From Candidatus Eremiobacterota bacterium (GTDB lineage: Bacteria; Vulcanimicrobiota; CADAWZ01; Ess09-12): 64,000 nt of DNA. The notes beneath the pieces were generated by a model. The model was not told the origin of the DNA, made no database searches, and saw only the letters and a program-made list of their open reading frames with translations. How positions within the stretch are numbered: the first letter of the stretch is position 1; each line of letters opens with the position of its first letter. Of the stretch, positions 1 through 7,931 are shown piece by piece. The stretch lies in the NCBI GenBank assembly GCA_031082125.1, contig JAVHLM010000014.1:97726-161725 (forward strand). Reading direction: 5' to 3'. Made by a program: the position numbers and the translations under genes.

Positions 1-239
1 AGTTATACATGTTGCTGCTGGGATAGCCCATGAGACTCGTGCTCATCCCTCCGCCATAGCCGCCGTAATTGGGCATATAGTTATACATGTTGCTGCTGGG
101 ATAGCCCATGAGACTCGTGCTCATCCCTCCGCCGTAGCTTGGCATATAGCTATACATATTAGAGCTTGCGAGGCCCAGCAGGCTCGTGGCAGTGCTGTCT
201 CCATAGCTGGGATAATAGCTGTACATGTCACTGCTTGGA
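1..239. repeat. In-frame tandem repeats, 69/78-bp units
   Basis: Four successive copies start at about 1, 79, 148 and 217 with the motif AG(T/C)TATACAT. Copies one and two are almost identical; the later ones have diverged, so the array has probably grown recently at its distal end. The period is always a multiple of three, so selection acts on the encoded protein. The array continues beyond the left edge. Confidence 0.85.
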
Positions 240-262
240 ACGCCCATCGTACTCGTCATCAT
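1..262 (-). CDS. Tandem-repeat Tyr/Ser/Met/Gly-rich protein, N-terminal part, runs off the left edge
   Basis: I do not recognise a family. The reading frame starts at an ATG at 262 (a second ATG follows at once), 9 bases after a GGAGGAG ribosome binding site, and stays open to the window edge, giving 87 residues. After about 10 residues it consists of repeats of a 23-26 residue unit with the core SSNMYSYMPSYGGGMSTSLMG. The DNA repeats are near-identical with periods of 78, 69 and 69 bases (starting at 1, 79, 148 and 217); the longer unit has one extra GGY insertion. There is no signal peptide and no charged cluster, so it is probably a low-complexity, self-associating or surface protein. A palindrome lies between the likely promoter and the ribosome binding site. 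It is too short for ORF callers with a length cut-off and is incomplete here. Confidence 0.75.
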   Translation of the reverse strand, partial: MMTSTMGVPSSDMYSYYPSYGDSTATSLLGLASSNMYSYMPSYGGGMSTSLMGYPSSNMYNYMPNYGGYGGGMSTSLMGYPSSNMYN

Positions 263-282
263 GAGATTGCTCCTCCGTTTCT

Positions 283-300
283 TATATCCAATTGGATATA
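283..300. promoter_or_regulatory. Perfect 18-bp palindrome upstream of the repeat gene
   Basis: TATATCCAATTGGATATA is fully self-complementary with no loop, which suits a dimeric repressor site rather than an RNA hairpin. It lies 20 bases before the GGAGGAG ribosome binding site of the left-edge gene. It is downstream of a possible extended -10 (TGATACAC on the minus strand, 314-322). Its core TCCAATTGGA resembles the putative TetR operator core TCCAGTTGGT at 54350-54359. Operator function is inferred. Confidence 0.45.
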
Positions 301-502
301 CTTATCTTAATTGGTGTATCACGACAGCAGGGAAAAAAGTAAATACCATGGCGGAAAATATTTTGTAAATAATTGTTTTAAGCCCTGCACCGGTGGTAAG
401 GAAGTCCGCCAAGGCCATTAAAACGGGGAGAGTCTCTACAGGAATTTCACCTTCTCTGAAAGAAACTTCAGCGACAATGCGACAGTGCCACAAGGTGCAG
501 CA

Positions 503-3109
503 ATGGAAGAAGTCTTCATAAAAAAATACTGGCTCAGGGAGGAACTGGGCAGAAGTCCCCACAGCATCGTCTATCTTGCCACGGACTCCGATGCCTCAAG
601 AGAAGTGGCCGTCAAAAAGCTGATCGTGCCCTCCCTTCTCCTGCGGGTGCAGCTCGAAGATACCGTGAGGAACTTTCTGGATGAGGTGGAGAAGCGCTCC
701 CGCTTCTCCCATGAGTCTATCGCCGAGCTCTATGACTGCTTTGAGCATGAACAGCAGATTTACCTTGCCGAAGAGCTCGCAAAGGGAAAAACCCTCGCCG
801 AGTTTATGAAAAGCGGCCGTTATTATACTCACGTGCTCCAGGGAGTCTACCTTTTTCAGAAGATAGCCGAAGCTCTCTGCTGCGCCCATGATCATGGCTA
901 CCTCCACAGGAATTTCAAGCCGGAAAACATTATCATCTCAGATGATAATACCGTCAAGCTCACCGATTTCATGGTCTGCTCCCATCTTTTCCGGGAGCAG
1001 AAGGTGAGGACCCTGCTTGATATCGACAGGTTTGAGAACCTCACCCCTTACTCGGCTCCCGGGGTCGTGGACGGAAAGCCTCTCACAAAGAGCGCCAACA
1101 TATTTTCCCTTGGGGTGCTCATGTATGAGTTCTTCACGGGAAGCCACCCCTTTGCGGGCCATAACGACGAGGAGCTTTACAATAATATCGGGGAGAAAAC
1201 CCCCCTTCATGCGAAGTCCCTTAACCCTTCCCTTCCCGAGGTGCTGAACTACATGATTGAGAGGGCCATGAAGAAGGACCTGACGGAGCGCTATGGTGAT
1301 TTGAGAGAGCTTCTCGATGACATGGAGTATCTTTACCAGGAGAAGAATTTTCCCAACGAGCGCTTCAACCTGAGCAAGGCGCGCAGGACACGGAACACCC
1401 TGTTCACTGCCCGTGAAGTCTCACGGAAGTTTATCGCGGCGAATCTCAGGAAGGGAGCGGTCCTCTCGGGAGAGCTGCTCAAGAAGATAAGGAAACAGGG
1501 GGAAGAGGCTCCGGGAGTGTTTCTTGAGGAAGACCTTGAGCCCTCAAAGGTGACCAAGAAAAAGCCCATACTCACCGACGAGGAGTCCGCTGCCGAAAAG
1601 GAGGAGGCTTCCCTTGCATTGATTCCCTCCCCTGTCCCGCCAGAGGAGATAAGGCTCGATGAGCCTCTGTTCGGGCGGCGCAAACCCTTCGTCCAGGAAA
1701 ACAGGGCTCTTCTCCTCTCCCTCGGAGCAATCCTGGTGTTCCTTTTCGGTGTCATCTACCTTGCGTCGTACCTTTACTATTCCCGCCAGAAGGTCTCTCT
1801 TTCCGTGACCGGCAGGGCAGGAATGGCGGAAAACAAGGGCAGCGCAGAACTCCTTGTGACCTGCAATGTATCTGATGCCGATGTGCTCCTTGAGAGGGTG
1901 CTGGGGGACTTTCCCCCCATAGAGGGAAAGCTTGATACGACCTCCAACTGGAGGGCTTCAAATATTGCACCTGGCGCCTACATGGTGAAGATCACCAAAA
2001 GCGGCTTTCAGCCCTATATAGCCTCGGTGGAGCTTAAGGAGAATGACAAGGCCATTCTGAATGCCGAGATAGGCGTGTCAATGCCTTCGATGGACATTAC
2101 CACCGATCCCCCTGATGCCTTCATAAACATTGACGGGCAGCCCCTGGGCCTCTCTCCCCTGAAGGTCTATGACAGGAAGCCCGGCGATTATCGCCTGACC
2201 ATCCAGAAGGACGGCTATGAGACTTACAGCGAGAAGGTCACTGTCACCGGCGGCGAGGTGCTTGTCAGGAATATTCTTCTGCAGAAACAGGAGCTCGCCG
2301 TGGCAAAAAAGCCCTCTCCCTCGCCTGTCGCGAAGGCAAGCCCCAGCCCCATTCCCAGCCCTTCGACTGTTCCTGTGATCCCCCCAGCCTTCCTCGCCAT
2401 AGATTCCTCTCCCGCAAGTGCCACTGTCTTGCTGGATGGCCAGGAAATAGGCATGACTCCCCTGGAATATACCGTAAAGCCTTTCCGGAGCTCTGTGATG
2501 GTGACGCTCAAGAAGAAGGATTACTGGGAGTGGAAGGATTCCTATGAGCTTACCCCCGGAGGAACGCAGCAGATCTTTGCCGATCTCTCGCCTACTGTCG
2601 CGGTGACAAGAACAAAGGTCCCTGTAAGGCCCAATCCTTTGGCGAAAGAGACGCAGGGCCCCATAAAATTCTCCTATGAAGCCCATTATTCAAGGATATC
2701 GGTATTTGAGAAGCTGAGCGGCAACGAGCTGGTCCTTGATTTTGACAGGGGCCGGGTGGAGAAAAGCATGGAAAGCCTGGCGGACTATCTCGAGAACGCC
2801 CTCAAGGACCAGGGAGGACAGTACCAGATCCGCTGCTTTTTCGCCCTTTCTGCCGATACAAGGCCAAGCCCCCCTGTCGCCACCGTGACAGGCTCATGCC
2901 AGGTGCTTGACAGCAGGGGGGCGTCTCTGCTTGAAGAATCGGAGAAGGCTCAGTTCACCTGCTCCCCCGAGGCTTTCGAGCTTGTTGAGAAGACCAACAA
3001 CTACGCGGGGTACAGGGTTACGAACAGGCAGGGAGCCACGGAGAGCGCCTCCAGGATCATCACGAGACTCACCTCGAGAATAGAATTCGCCATAAGAAAC
3101 TCCCGGTGA
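503..3109 (+). CDS. Hanks-type kinase-fold membrane protein with PEGA domains, probable pseudokinase
   Basis: The start is ATG 503, after AAGGTG, in preference to GTG 485; the protein is 868 residues. Residues 9-270 form a Ser/Thr kinase fold: the invariant Lys is K38 (VAVKKL), the catalytic loop reads HRNFKPEN, and the metal-binding loop is TDFM with D155. The HRD aspartate is Asn at residue 137, the glycine loop (GRSPHSIVY) lacks two glycines, and the helix-F aspartate is Asn (SANIFSLG). This predicts a catalytically dead or very weak kinase. A single membrane segment follows at about 400-422. Outside it are one degenerate and two clear PEGA domains (about 526-595 and 629-700, separated by a Pro/Ser/Lys linker) and a C-terminal region of about 150 residues with no recognised family. 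PEGA domains usually bind cell-surface structures, so a sensor or scaffold role at the envelope is likely. The gene converges on the AAA ATPase with a 3-base gap. Confidence 0.85.
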   Translation: MEEVFIKKYWLREELGRSPHSIVYLATDSDASREVAVKKLIVPSLLLRVQLEDTVRNFLDEVEKRSRFSHESIAELYDCFEHEQQIYLAEELAKGKTLAEFMKSGRYYTHVLQGVYLFQKIAEALCCAHDHGYLHRNFKPENIIISDDNTVKLTDFMVCSHLFREQKVRTLLDIDRFENLTPYSAPGVVDGKPLTKSANIFSLGVLMYEFFTGSHPFAGHNDEELYNNIGEKTPLHAKSLNPSLPEVLNYMIERAMKKDLTERYGDLRELLDDMEYLYQEKNFPNERFNLSKARRTRNTLFTAREVSRKFIAANLRKGAVLSGELLKKIRKQGEEAPGVFLEEDLEPSKVTKKKPILTDEESAAEKEEASLALIPSPVPPEEIRLDEPLFGRRKPFVQENRALLLSLGAILVFLFGVIYLASYLYYSRQKVSLSVTGRAGMAENKGSAELLVTCNVSDADVLLERVLGDFPPIEGKLDTTSNWRASNIAPGAYMVKITKSGFQPYIASVELKENDKAILNAEIGVSMPSMDITTDPPDAFINIDGQPLGLSPLKVYDRKPGDYRLTIQKDGYETYSEKVTVTGGEVLVRNILLQKQELAVAKKPSPSPVAKASPSPIPSPSTVPVIPPAFLAIDSSPASATVLLDGQEIGMTPLEYTVKPFRSSVMVTLKKKDYWEWKDSYELTPGGTQQIFADLSPTVAVTRTKVPVRPNPLAKETQGPIKFSYEAHYSRISVFEKLSGNELVLDFDRGRVEKSMESLADYLENALKDQGGQYQIRCFFALSADTRPSPPVATVTGSCQVLDSRGASLLEESEKAQFTCSPEAFELVEKTNNYAGYRVTNRQGATESASRIITRLTSRIEFAIRNSR

Positions 3110-3112
3110 GGA

Positions 3113-4630
3113 TCACGATGCCGGGGTCGCCCTGTTGAAGGCCCACTGCTTGATCCTGCGGATCTGCTCGCCCATCGTTTTGGAGAGGGGAACGATAAGC
3201 CTTTTTGCGGCTATGATATCCTTCTGGGTAAGCTCCCGCCCACCTATCCTCGATTCCACCACCGCTGATATGACGCATTGCTCGATCTCGGCACCGTTGC
3301 AGCCATCAGTGAGGTCCACCAGGAGCTTGAGGTCGAAGGAGTCAGGGTTGTGCCCCCTCTTTTCCAGGTGAATCCTGAAGATGTCAAGCCGCTCATCTTC
3401 TGTGGGGAGATCGATGAAGAATATCTGGTCAAAGCGACCTCTCCGCAGGATCTCCGCAGGGAGAAGATCGATGCGGTTTGCCGTAGCCGCAAGAAACAGG
3501 CCGGGCCTTTTCTCCTGCATCCACGTGAGGAAGAAGCCGAAGATCCTCGCTGCCTCGCCGCTGTGTGTCTCTCCGAGCTCGATGCCCATCTCGATTTCAT
3601 CAAACCAGAGCACAGCAGGCGACACTTCCTCCATGGTCCTGCAGGCGTTGATGAAGGCCTCTTCGGGCTTTCCATAGACACCGCTGTATATCTTGATCAT
3701 GTCCATCCTGTAAAGGGGAAGCTCCCACAGTGAGGCGATAGCCTTCACCGAGAGGCTTTTCCCGCACCCTGCGATTCCCATGAGGAGGATGCCCTTGGGG
3801 ATGATTTCGCTCGAATATGCCCCCTCCATGTGCATGAGGGATTTGCGCTTGGTGAGCCAGTCTTTAAGGTTTTTGAGGCCGCCGATATGCCCGAAGGGCG
3901 TGACATGGGAGATGTACTCCATGGGGCTTTCCTTCTTGATGTGGAGCTTTTTCTCTTTCTGAAGGTTGCTGATGAAGTCGTTTCTGCCGCCTGACGAGGC
4001 GATGGTGCAGAGAAGGGCATGGCGCGCCTCGCTCTGCGTGAGGCCCTGGAGGGTCCTTGCGGCATTTGCCATATCCTGTTCCTCAAGCCCCAGTTTCTCT
4101 GCGCCTTTCCTTTTAATTTCGGCTTTTATGAGGTCCCTGAGGGTGGAGATATCGGGCGGCTCGATGACTATGGAGGCAATTTCATGCTCGGCCTCGGGAG
4201 GGATATCTCTTATGCTTCCCACCAGAACGATGAAGATATCCCTGTCAAAGAGGTCATAGTAAAGATCCCTGATTTTCCTTGTCACTGCGGGGTTTCCATG
4301 AAAGTGGGTATGAAAATCTCCGAGGAAAAAAATGCAGGGATCTTTCTGGGCGGCGATGTGCTCGAGGAGCGCCAGGGGTTCCCTGAAGGCAAGAGCGTCA
4401 TGAGCCCCTGCAAGCCCCTTGGTGGGACTCCATCGGTGGAGAGGCAATGTTTTTCCCGAGTATAGCTGTGAGGCCTTGCTCACGATGTCGAGAGCCCTGT
4501 CCTCTTCACAGGTGGTGAGATAAATAAGGGGGCGCCTCCCCATGAAGAGTCGCGTCACTGAAGCGATGGAAGCCTGCTCTGCTCCCTGTGTCTCGGGGGG
4601 AATCGTGGTTTCCTCGAGCGGTTCTGACAT
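3113..4630 (-). CDS. Ycf46-like AAA ATPase
   Basis: AAA+ ATPase of 505 residues resembling the cyanobacterial/plastid Ycf46 family. The start is ATG 4630, preceded by AGGAGG; the frame is open further upstream to 5047, but that extension has no ribosome binding site and looks non-coding. The N-terminal 220 residues form the poorly conserved domain seen in Ycf46 (TCEEDRALDIV near the start). The ATPase domain has Walker A GIAGCGKS, Walker B VLWFDEIEMG, sensor 1 ATANR and the arginine-finger region LRRGRFDQIFF. The segment FGFFLTWMQEKRPG matches the FGxFLTWMQEK signature of the family. Members are linked to carbon or stress control in cyanobacteria, but the molecular substrate is unknown. It stands alone on the minus strand. 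Confidence 0.85.
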   Translation of the reverse strand: MSEPLEETTIPPETQGAEQASIASVTRLFMGRRPLIYLTTCEEDRALDIVSKASQLYSGKTLPLHRWSPTKGLAGAHDALAFREPLALLEHIAAQKDPCIFFLGDFHTHFHGNPAVTRKIRDLYYDLFDRDIFIVLVGSIRDIPPEAEHEIASIVIEPPDISTLRDLIKAEIKRKGAEKLGLEEQDMANAARTLQGLTQSEARHALLCTIASSGGRNDFISNLQKEKKLHIKKESPMEYISHVTPFGHIGGLKNLKDWLTKRKSLMHMEGAYSSEIIPKGILLMGIAGCGKSLSVKAIASLWELPLYRMDMIKIYSGVYGKPEEAFINACRTMEEVSPAVLWFDEIEMGIELGETHSGEAARIFGFFLTWMQEKRPGLFLAATANRIDLLPAEILRRGRFDQIFFIDLPTEDERLDIFRIHLEKRGHNPDSFDLKLLVDLTDGCNGAEIEQCVISAVVESRIGGRELTQKDIIAAKRLIVPLSKTMGEQIRRIKQWAFNRATPAS

Positions 4631-4763
4631 GGTGCCTCCTTTCAGAATCCGGGGAATACCCCTGTTCTTCTTCTCCCTTTTCCCCTCCATCTCCTCGCGG
4701 GGCTTTCCGGGCGGGGCCCCCCCTTTTACATGAAAATTTTGTAAATAATGGAGTCTGTCCCCC

Positions 4764-4792
4764 TTTACATGGGTGGCATATCGTGATACACT
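4764..4792 (+). promoter_or_regulatory. Possible sigma-70 promoter with extended -10
   Basis: TTTACA (4764-4769), a 17-bp spacer and TACACT (4787-4792) with TG at 4784-4785 forming an extended -10. The 11-mer TCGTGATACAC also occurs on the minus strand at 314-324, where it could drive the left-edge repeat gene. Confidence 0.4.
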
Positions 4793-4798
4793 TGAAGG

Positions 4799-4928
4799 AG
4801 AAAGAGTAAAGAAGCGCCTCGACCAGATGGGAAATGCGGAAAAGGGTATGGTCCGCGGGGGAGAAGAGACAGAAAGCTCCACAAGGAGCAGAAATGACCT
4901 ATGAAAGGCAGAGTTTCTCTGCTTTTTT
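4799..4928 (+). ncRNA. Candidate small RNA of about 130 nt, unknown family
   Basis: It is delimited by the extended -10 promoter at 4764-4792 and an intrinsic terminator at 4905-4928. Internally it has a GCTCC-acaa-GGAGC hairpin (about 4875-4890) whose GGAG could act as or hide a Shine-Dalgarno-like sequence. No protein frame with a ribosome binding site is present. It could equally be the attenuated leader of the peptidase gene at 5155. Confidence 0.3.
4905..4928 (+). terminator. Intrinsic terminator
   Basis: GCAGAG-ttt-CTCTGC followed by six T; flanking A and T runs extend the stem. It is not downstream of any plus-strand protein gene, which is the main reason to suspect a small RNA or leader here. 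Confidence 0.6.
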
Positions 4929-5154
4929 GTTTGTACGTATTCAGAAACAGCGTTGACGATCATCAGGGAGAGAAAAAAATCCCCGGATACTGAACACTTC
5001 TTAAAGAAAACAGGTTCAAAGGAGAAGAAGTGCGTCTGTAGAAGCATGTAGTTTTAGTGTTTCATGGGTATTTTGAGGAAAGCTTCTCCGAATAAGGGAA
5101 TGTTCCCGGAGAGGGGAGGCTTGTTATTCTTTTTCTGAGAGCCTGGAGATTTTT

Positions 5155-7905
5155 ATGCTGTTGCAGGAACTCGTAGACATTCTCTTTGAAGAGCTGTCCG
5201 GAATAAAAGCGAAAGAGCATGTCCTGCATTTGAGCCACTATCATCGCATTCAGGCCTCTCCGGGATTTCATGAAGCTGCTTTATATATCAGGCAGAAGCT
5301 TGTGGACTATGGGTACCTCGACGCTGCAATGAATGAGTACCCTGCTGACGGGAAGATCAACCACTGGGACTGGGAATCACCCATTGCCTGGAAAGCCGTC
5401 GATGCCGAGCTCTGGCTCACCGAGCCCCATAAGGAGATTCTCTGTGATTTCAAGGATATTCCCCTTTACCTCATTGCCCACTCTCAGAGCGCCGTGACGG
5501 TGGCCGACCTTGTGGACATCGGTACGGGGACCGAGGAATGGCAGTTCCAGGATGAGCGCGTCAAGGACGCCATCATCATGGCCACGGGTCCTGCCCGTGA
5601 GATTTATCCCTACATGATTAAATACGAGGTCCAGGGCCTCATAAGGTATCCCTCTGATGAGCGGGCCTACAACTATTCCGATATGATCATCCACGACGCT
5701 TTCATGCCCATCGATGCCGACAGGGACCAGATACCTTTCGGCTTCTGCATCTCCAAGCGGCGGGCAGAGCAGCTCAAGGGCCTGCTCGCCCAGGGAAAAA
5801 GAGTGAGGGTAATGGCCAAGGTGAATGCCGAGCTCAGCGACGGCACCCTTGACATCGTTGAGGCATGCCTTCCCGGAAGCGAGGAAGAACCGGAGGAAGT
5901 GCTCTTTGTCTCCCATCTCTGCAACCCCAAGCCATCGGCCAATGATAACGCTTCGGGATGTGCCCTCCTGCTCGAGATAGCACGGTGCCTGAAGAAGCTC
6001 ACCGGGGAGAGGAAGCTTTCCGAAAACAAGAGAACCATAAGGTTTCTCTGGGTCCCCGAATACAGCGGGCCCATTGCGTGGCTTCACTGGAATTATTACA
6101 AGGTGGAGAACATAGTGGCCTGTATCAACCTTGATTCTGTCGGCGAATCGCCTGACCGGATCGGGACCCCCCTCCGTGTCTGCACCCCCTCGTTCAGCAC
6201 CGAGAGCTTTCTTGAGGACCTTCTGGGCTCTGTGGCAGAAATAGTGGGGAAAAATTCCCGCTATGTCTCGATGGAGGGCTCAAGGCGGCCCCTGCAGTAT
6301 GAGCTTCAGACAATCTCGGGACCGGGCGACTACACTATTTTCATTGACAACTATTTTAACATCCCCTCGGTGATGCTCACCCATGACGACATCTTCAGGG
6401 GGACCAACCTCGATTCCACCGAAAATGTCGACGCCACGGAGCTCCTCAGGGCAGGCCTCATTGCGGCGGCTTCGGCCTATTTTCTTGTCTCTCCTGATCT
6501 TGCTTTTGCCCGTCATCTCCTTCTTATCAAGAAGGCCGGCTCCCTCAACAGGATTAACAATTTTTTCAAGCAGGCCATTGAGCGCCTTTATCTCGCCCAT
6601 CCCAGGGACCTGGACATCACTTTCTACAATGAGGTGGGAAAAGCGAGCTACCTTATCAAAAGAGAGGAGCTCAACATTGACTCGATCCTCACCTATTATG
6701 ACGATAAAATCTTTGAGAAGCGCGTCGATGAGATCATCAAGTCGGTAAAAGCTTTTGCCATCAAGGAGCTTAAAGCCATGGAGATGACCTTGAGGGAGAG
6801 GGGCGAGGAGGTTCATTTTGAGCTCTCACGCCTTAATACCCTTCCCAAGGAATACCGTGATGCCCAGATTCTGATCCCGGAAAAAATTATCCAGGCGCCC
6901 TTCAAGGGCATCTTCAAGAAGACTGTGTACCAGCGCATTCACCGCGCCACCAAGGAATGGCTCTCCAGCAATTCCCTCTGCCAGAAGTTCAACGTATACA
7001 GCGAGATCCACAACCTCATCAACGGGGAGAACTCGATTTTTGAGATCTTCATGGCCCTTGATCTGCAGTTCGGGAATATCCTCCTCAATGATGTGTGGAC
7101 CTATGTGATGCTGCTCCAGAAAATGAAGCTTATCAATGTCAATATGCTCAAGAGGGAGGAGAAGACTGCGGTACCGACTGCCGCCCAGGCCCTTCCCCTC
7201 TCTGCCACGGAGGAGCACGGCAGGGAGCAGAAGAAGGAGTCAGGAGCCTTTCAGGGGTCCGATCAAGAGGTGCCCGGCAAGGAAGCAGGTACCGCCCTCA
7301 AGAGCAGGATGCCGAAATCCGCCGATGAAGAGGAAGTTGACGAGCTCCTGTCCCTTCTGGACAATGAAGTGCCTGACCAGGAAGCAGAGGGAGCCGACGT
7401 ATCACCACGAGTTTCGCTCAAGGAAGAGGAGACCTCCCCTCTGCCACCGAAAAAGGAAGAAGATGACGAAGATGTTGACGAACTGCTCGAAGCGCTTGAT
7501 GCCGTCGAGATCAGGGAAGTGGGCAGGATAGAGGTGCCCCGCAGGGAGGAGGCCGCGCCGGTAAAGGAGGCGCCTGCCGCAACCAGGGCCGATCTCGATG
7601 AATGGGATCTCGACTCACTTGAGATTGAAATGAAGAAGATTGTGGTAAAGGATGAGAAAAAAAAGGATGCCGAAGTAAAAAAGGTGATTGTCGAGGACCT
7701 TGAGCAGCTTGACCTCTCGCTGGAAGGCGTGGACCTCGATATCAATGCCTTCGACACCATGGTCTCCGATTTTGAAGGGGGAAAGTCCCGCAGGAGCGAG
7801 GAGGCTCCCTCGCAGAATTTTGACCTGGAGAGCCTCTATATAGAGATGAGCAAGATGCAGGAATCGAGCGAGTCAGGCGATGACATGACTGAAAAATGGT
7901 GGTAG
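5155..7905 (+). CDS. M28-like zinc aminopeptidase (DUF4910 type) with long acidic C-terminal tail
   Basis: 916 residues from ATG 5155, 6 bases after GGAG. The first 430 residues match the DUF4910/M28-like architecture. Candidate zinc ligands in family order are H254 (VSHLCNP), D264 (ANDNASG), E302 (VPEYSG), D327 (NLDSVGE) and H410 (LTHDD), so the centre looks intact. Residues about 470-680 are mainly helical and may include a winged-helix part. From about 690 to the end the chain is low-complexity and acidic, with repeated DEEEVDELL/DEDVDELLEALD-type motifs, probably disordered and used for protein contacts. There is no signal peptide, so it is probably cytoplasmic. It is followed 26 bases later by a glycosyltransferase. 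DUF4910 members often lie in glycan-modification loci, so a role in amino-sugar or peptide trimming is possible but unproven. Confidence 0.7.
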   Translation: MLLQELVDILFEELSGIKAKEHVLHLSHYHRIQASPGFHEAALYIRQKLVDYGYLDAAMNEYPADGKINHWDWESPIAWKAVDAELWLTEPHKEILCDFKDIPLYLIAHSQSAVTVADLVDIGTGTEEWQFQDERVKDAIIMATGPAREIYPYMIKYEVQGLIRYPSDERAYNYSDMIIHDAFMPIDADRDQIPFGFCISKRRAEQLKGLLAQGKRVRVMAKVNAELSDGTLDIVEACLPGSEEEPEEVLFVSHLCNPKPSANDNASGCALLLEIARCLKKLTGERKLSENKRTIRFLWVPEYSGPIAWLHWNYYKVENIVACINLDSVGESPDRIGTPLRVCTPSFSTESFLEDLLGSVAEIVGKNSRYVSMEGSRRPLQYELQTISGPGDYTIFIDNYFNIPSVMLTHDDIFRGTNLDSTENVDATELLRAGLIAAASAYFLVSPDLAFARHLLLIKKAGSLNRINNFFKQAIERLYLAHPRDLDITFYNEVGKASYLIKREELNIDSILTYYDDKIFEKRVDEIIKSVKAFAIKELKAMEMTLRERGEEVHFELSRLNTLPKEYRDAQILIPEKIIQAPFKGIFKKTVYQRIHRATKEWLSSNSLCQKFNVYSEIHNLINGENSIFEIFMALDLQFGNILLNDVWTYVMLLQKMKLINVNMLKREEKTAVPTAAQALPLSATEEHGREQKKESGAFQGSDQEVPGKEAGTALKSRMPKSADEEEVDELLSLLDNEVPDQEAEGADVSPRVSLKEEETSPLPPKKEEDDEDVDELLEALDAVEIREVGRIEVPRREEAAPVKEAPAATRADLDEWDLDSLEIEMKKIVVKDEKKKDAEVKKVIVEDLEQLDLSLEGVDLDINAFDTMVSDFEGGKSRRSEEAPSQNFDLESLYIEMSKMQESSESGDDMTEKWW

Positions 7906-7931
7906 CCTGACGAGAAGAAAGGGAGGTACCC

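Larger units (their letters stand above)
4631..5154. other. 524-bp gap between the AAA ATPase and the M28-like peptidase
   Basis: No convincing protein gene is present. It holds two short direct repeats (CCCCCTTTTACATG near 4720-4732 and CCCCCTTTACATG near 4758-4770), an extended -10 type promoter, a possible small RNA ending in a terminator at 4928, and a 6-bp hairpin near 5090-5115 in the leader of the next gene. A 25-codon frame at 4827-4904 has an ATG but no ribosome binding site. Confidence 0.5.

Noticed and set aside
1-239. CRISPR-like direct repeats
   Set aside because: Units are contiguous, have no unique spacers, keep a multiple-of-three period and encode protein.
4631-5047. N-terminal extension of the AAA ATPase
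   Set aside because: No ribosome binding site, low-complexity translation, and it would cover the promoter and terminator in the gap; ATG 4630 has AGGAGG.
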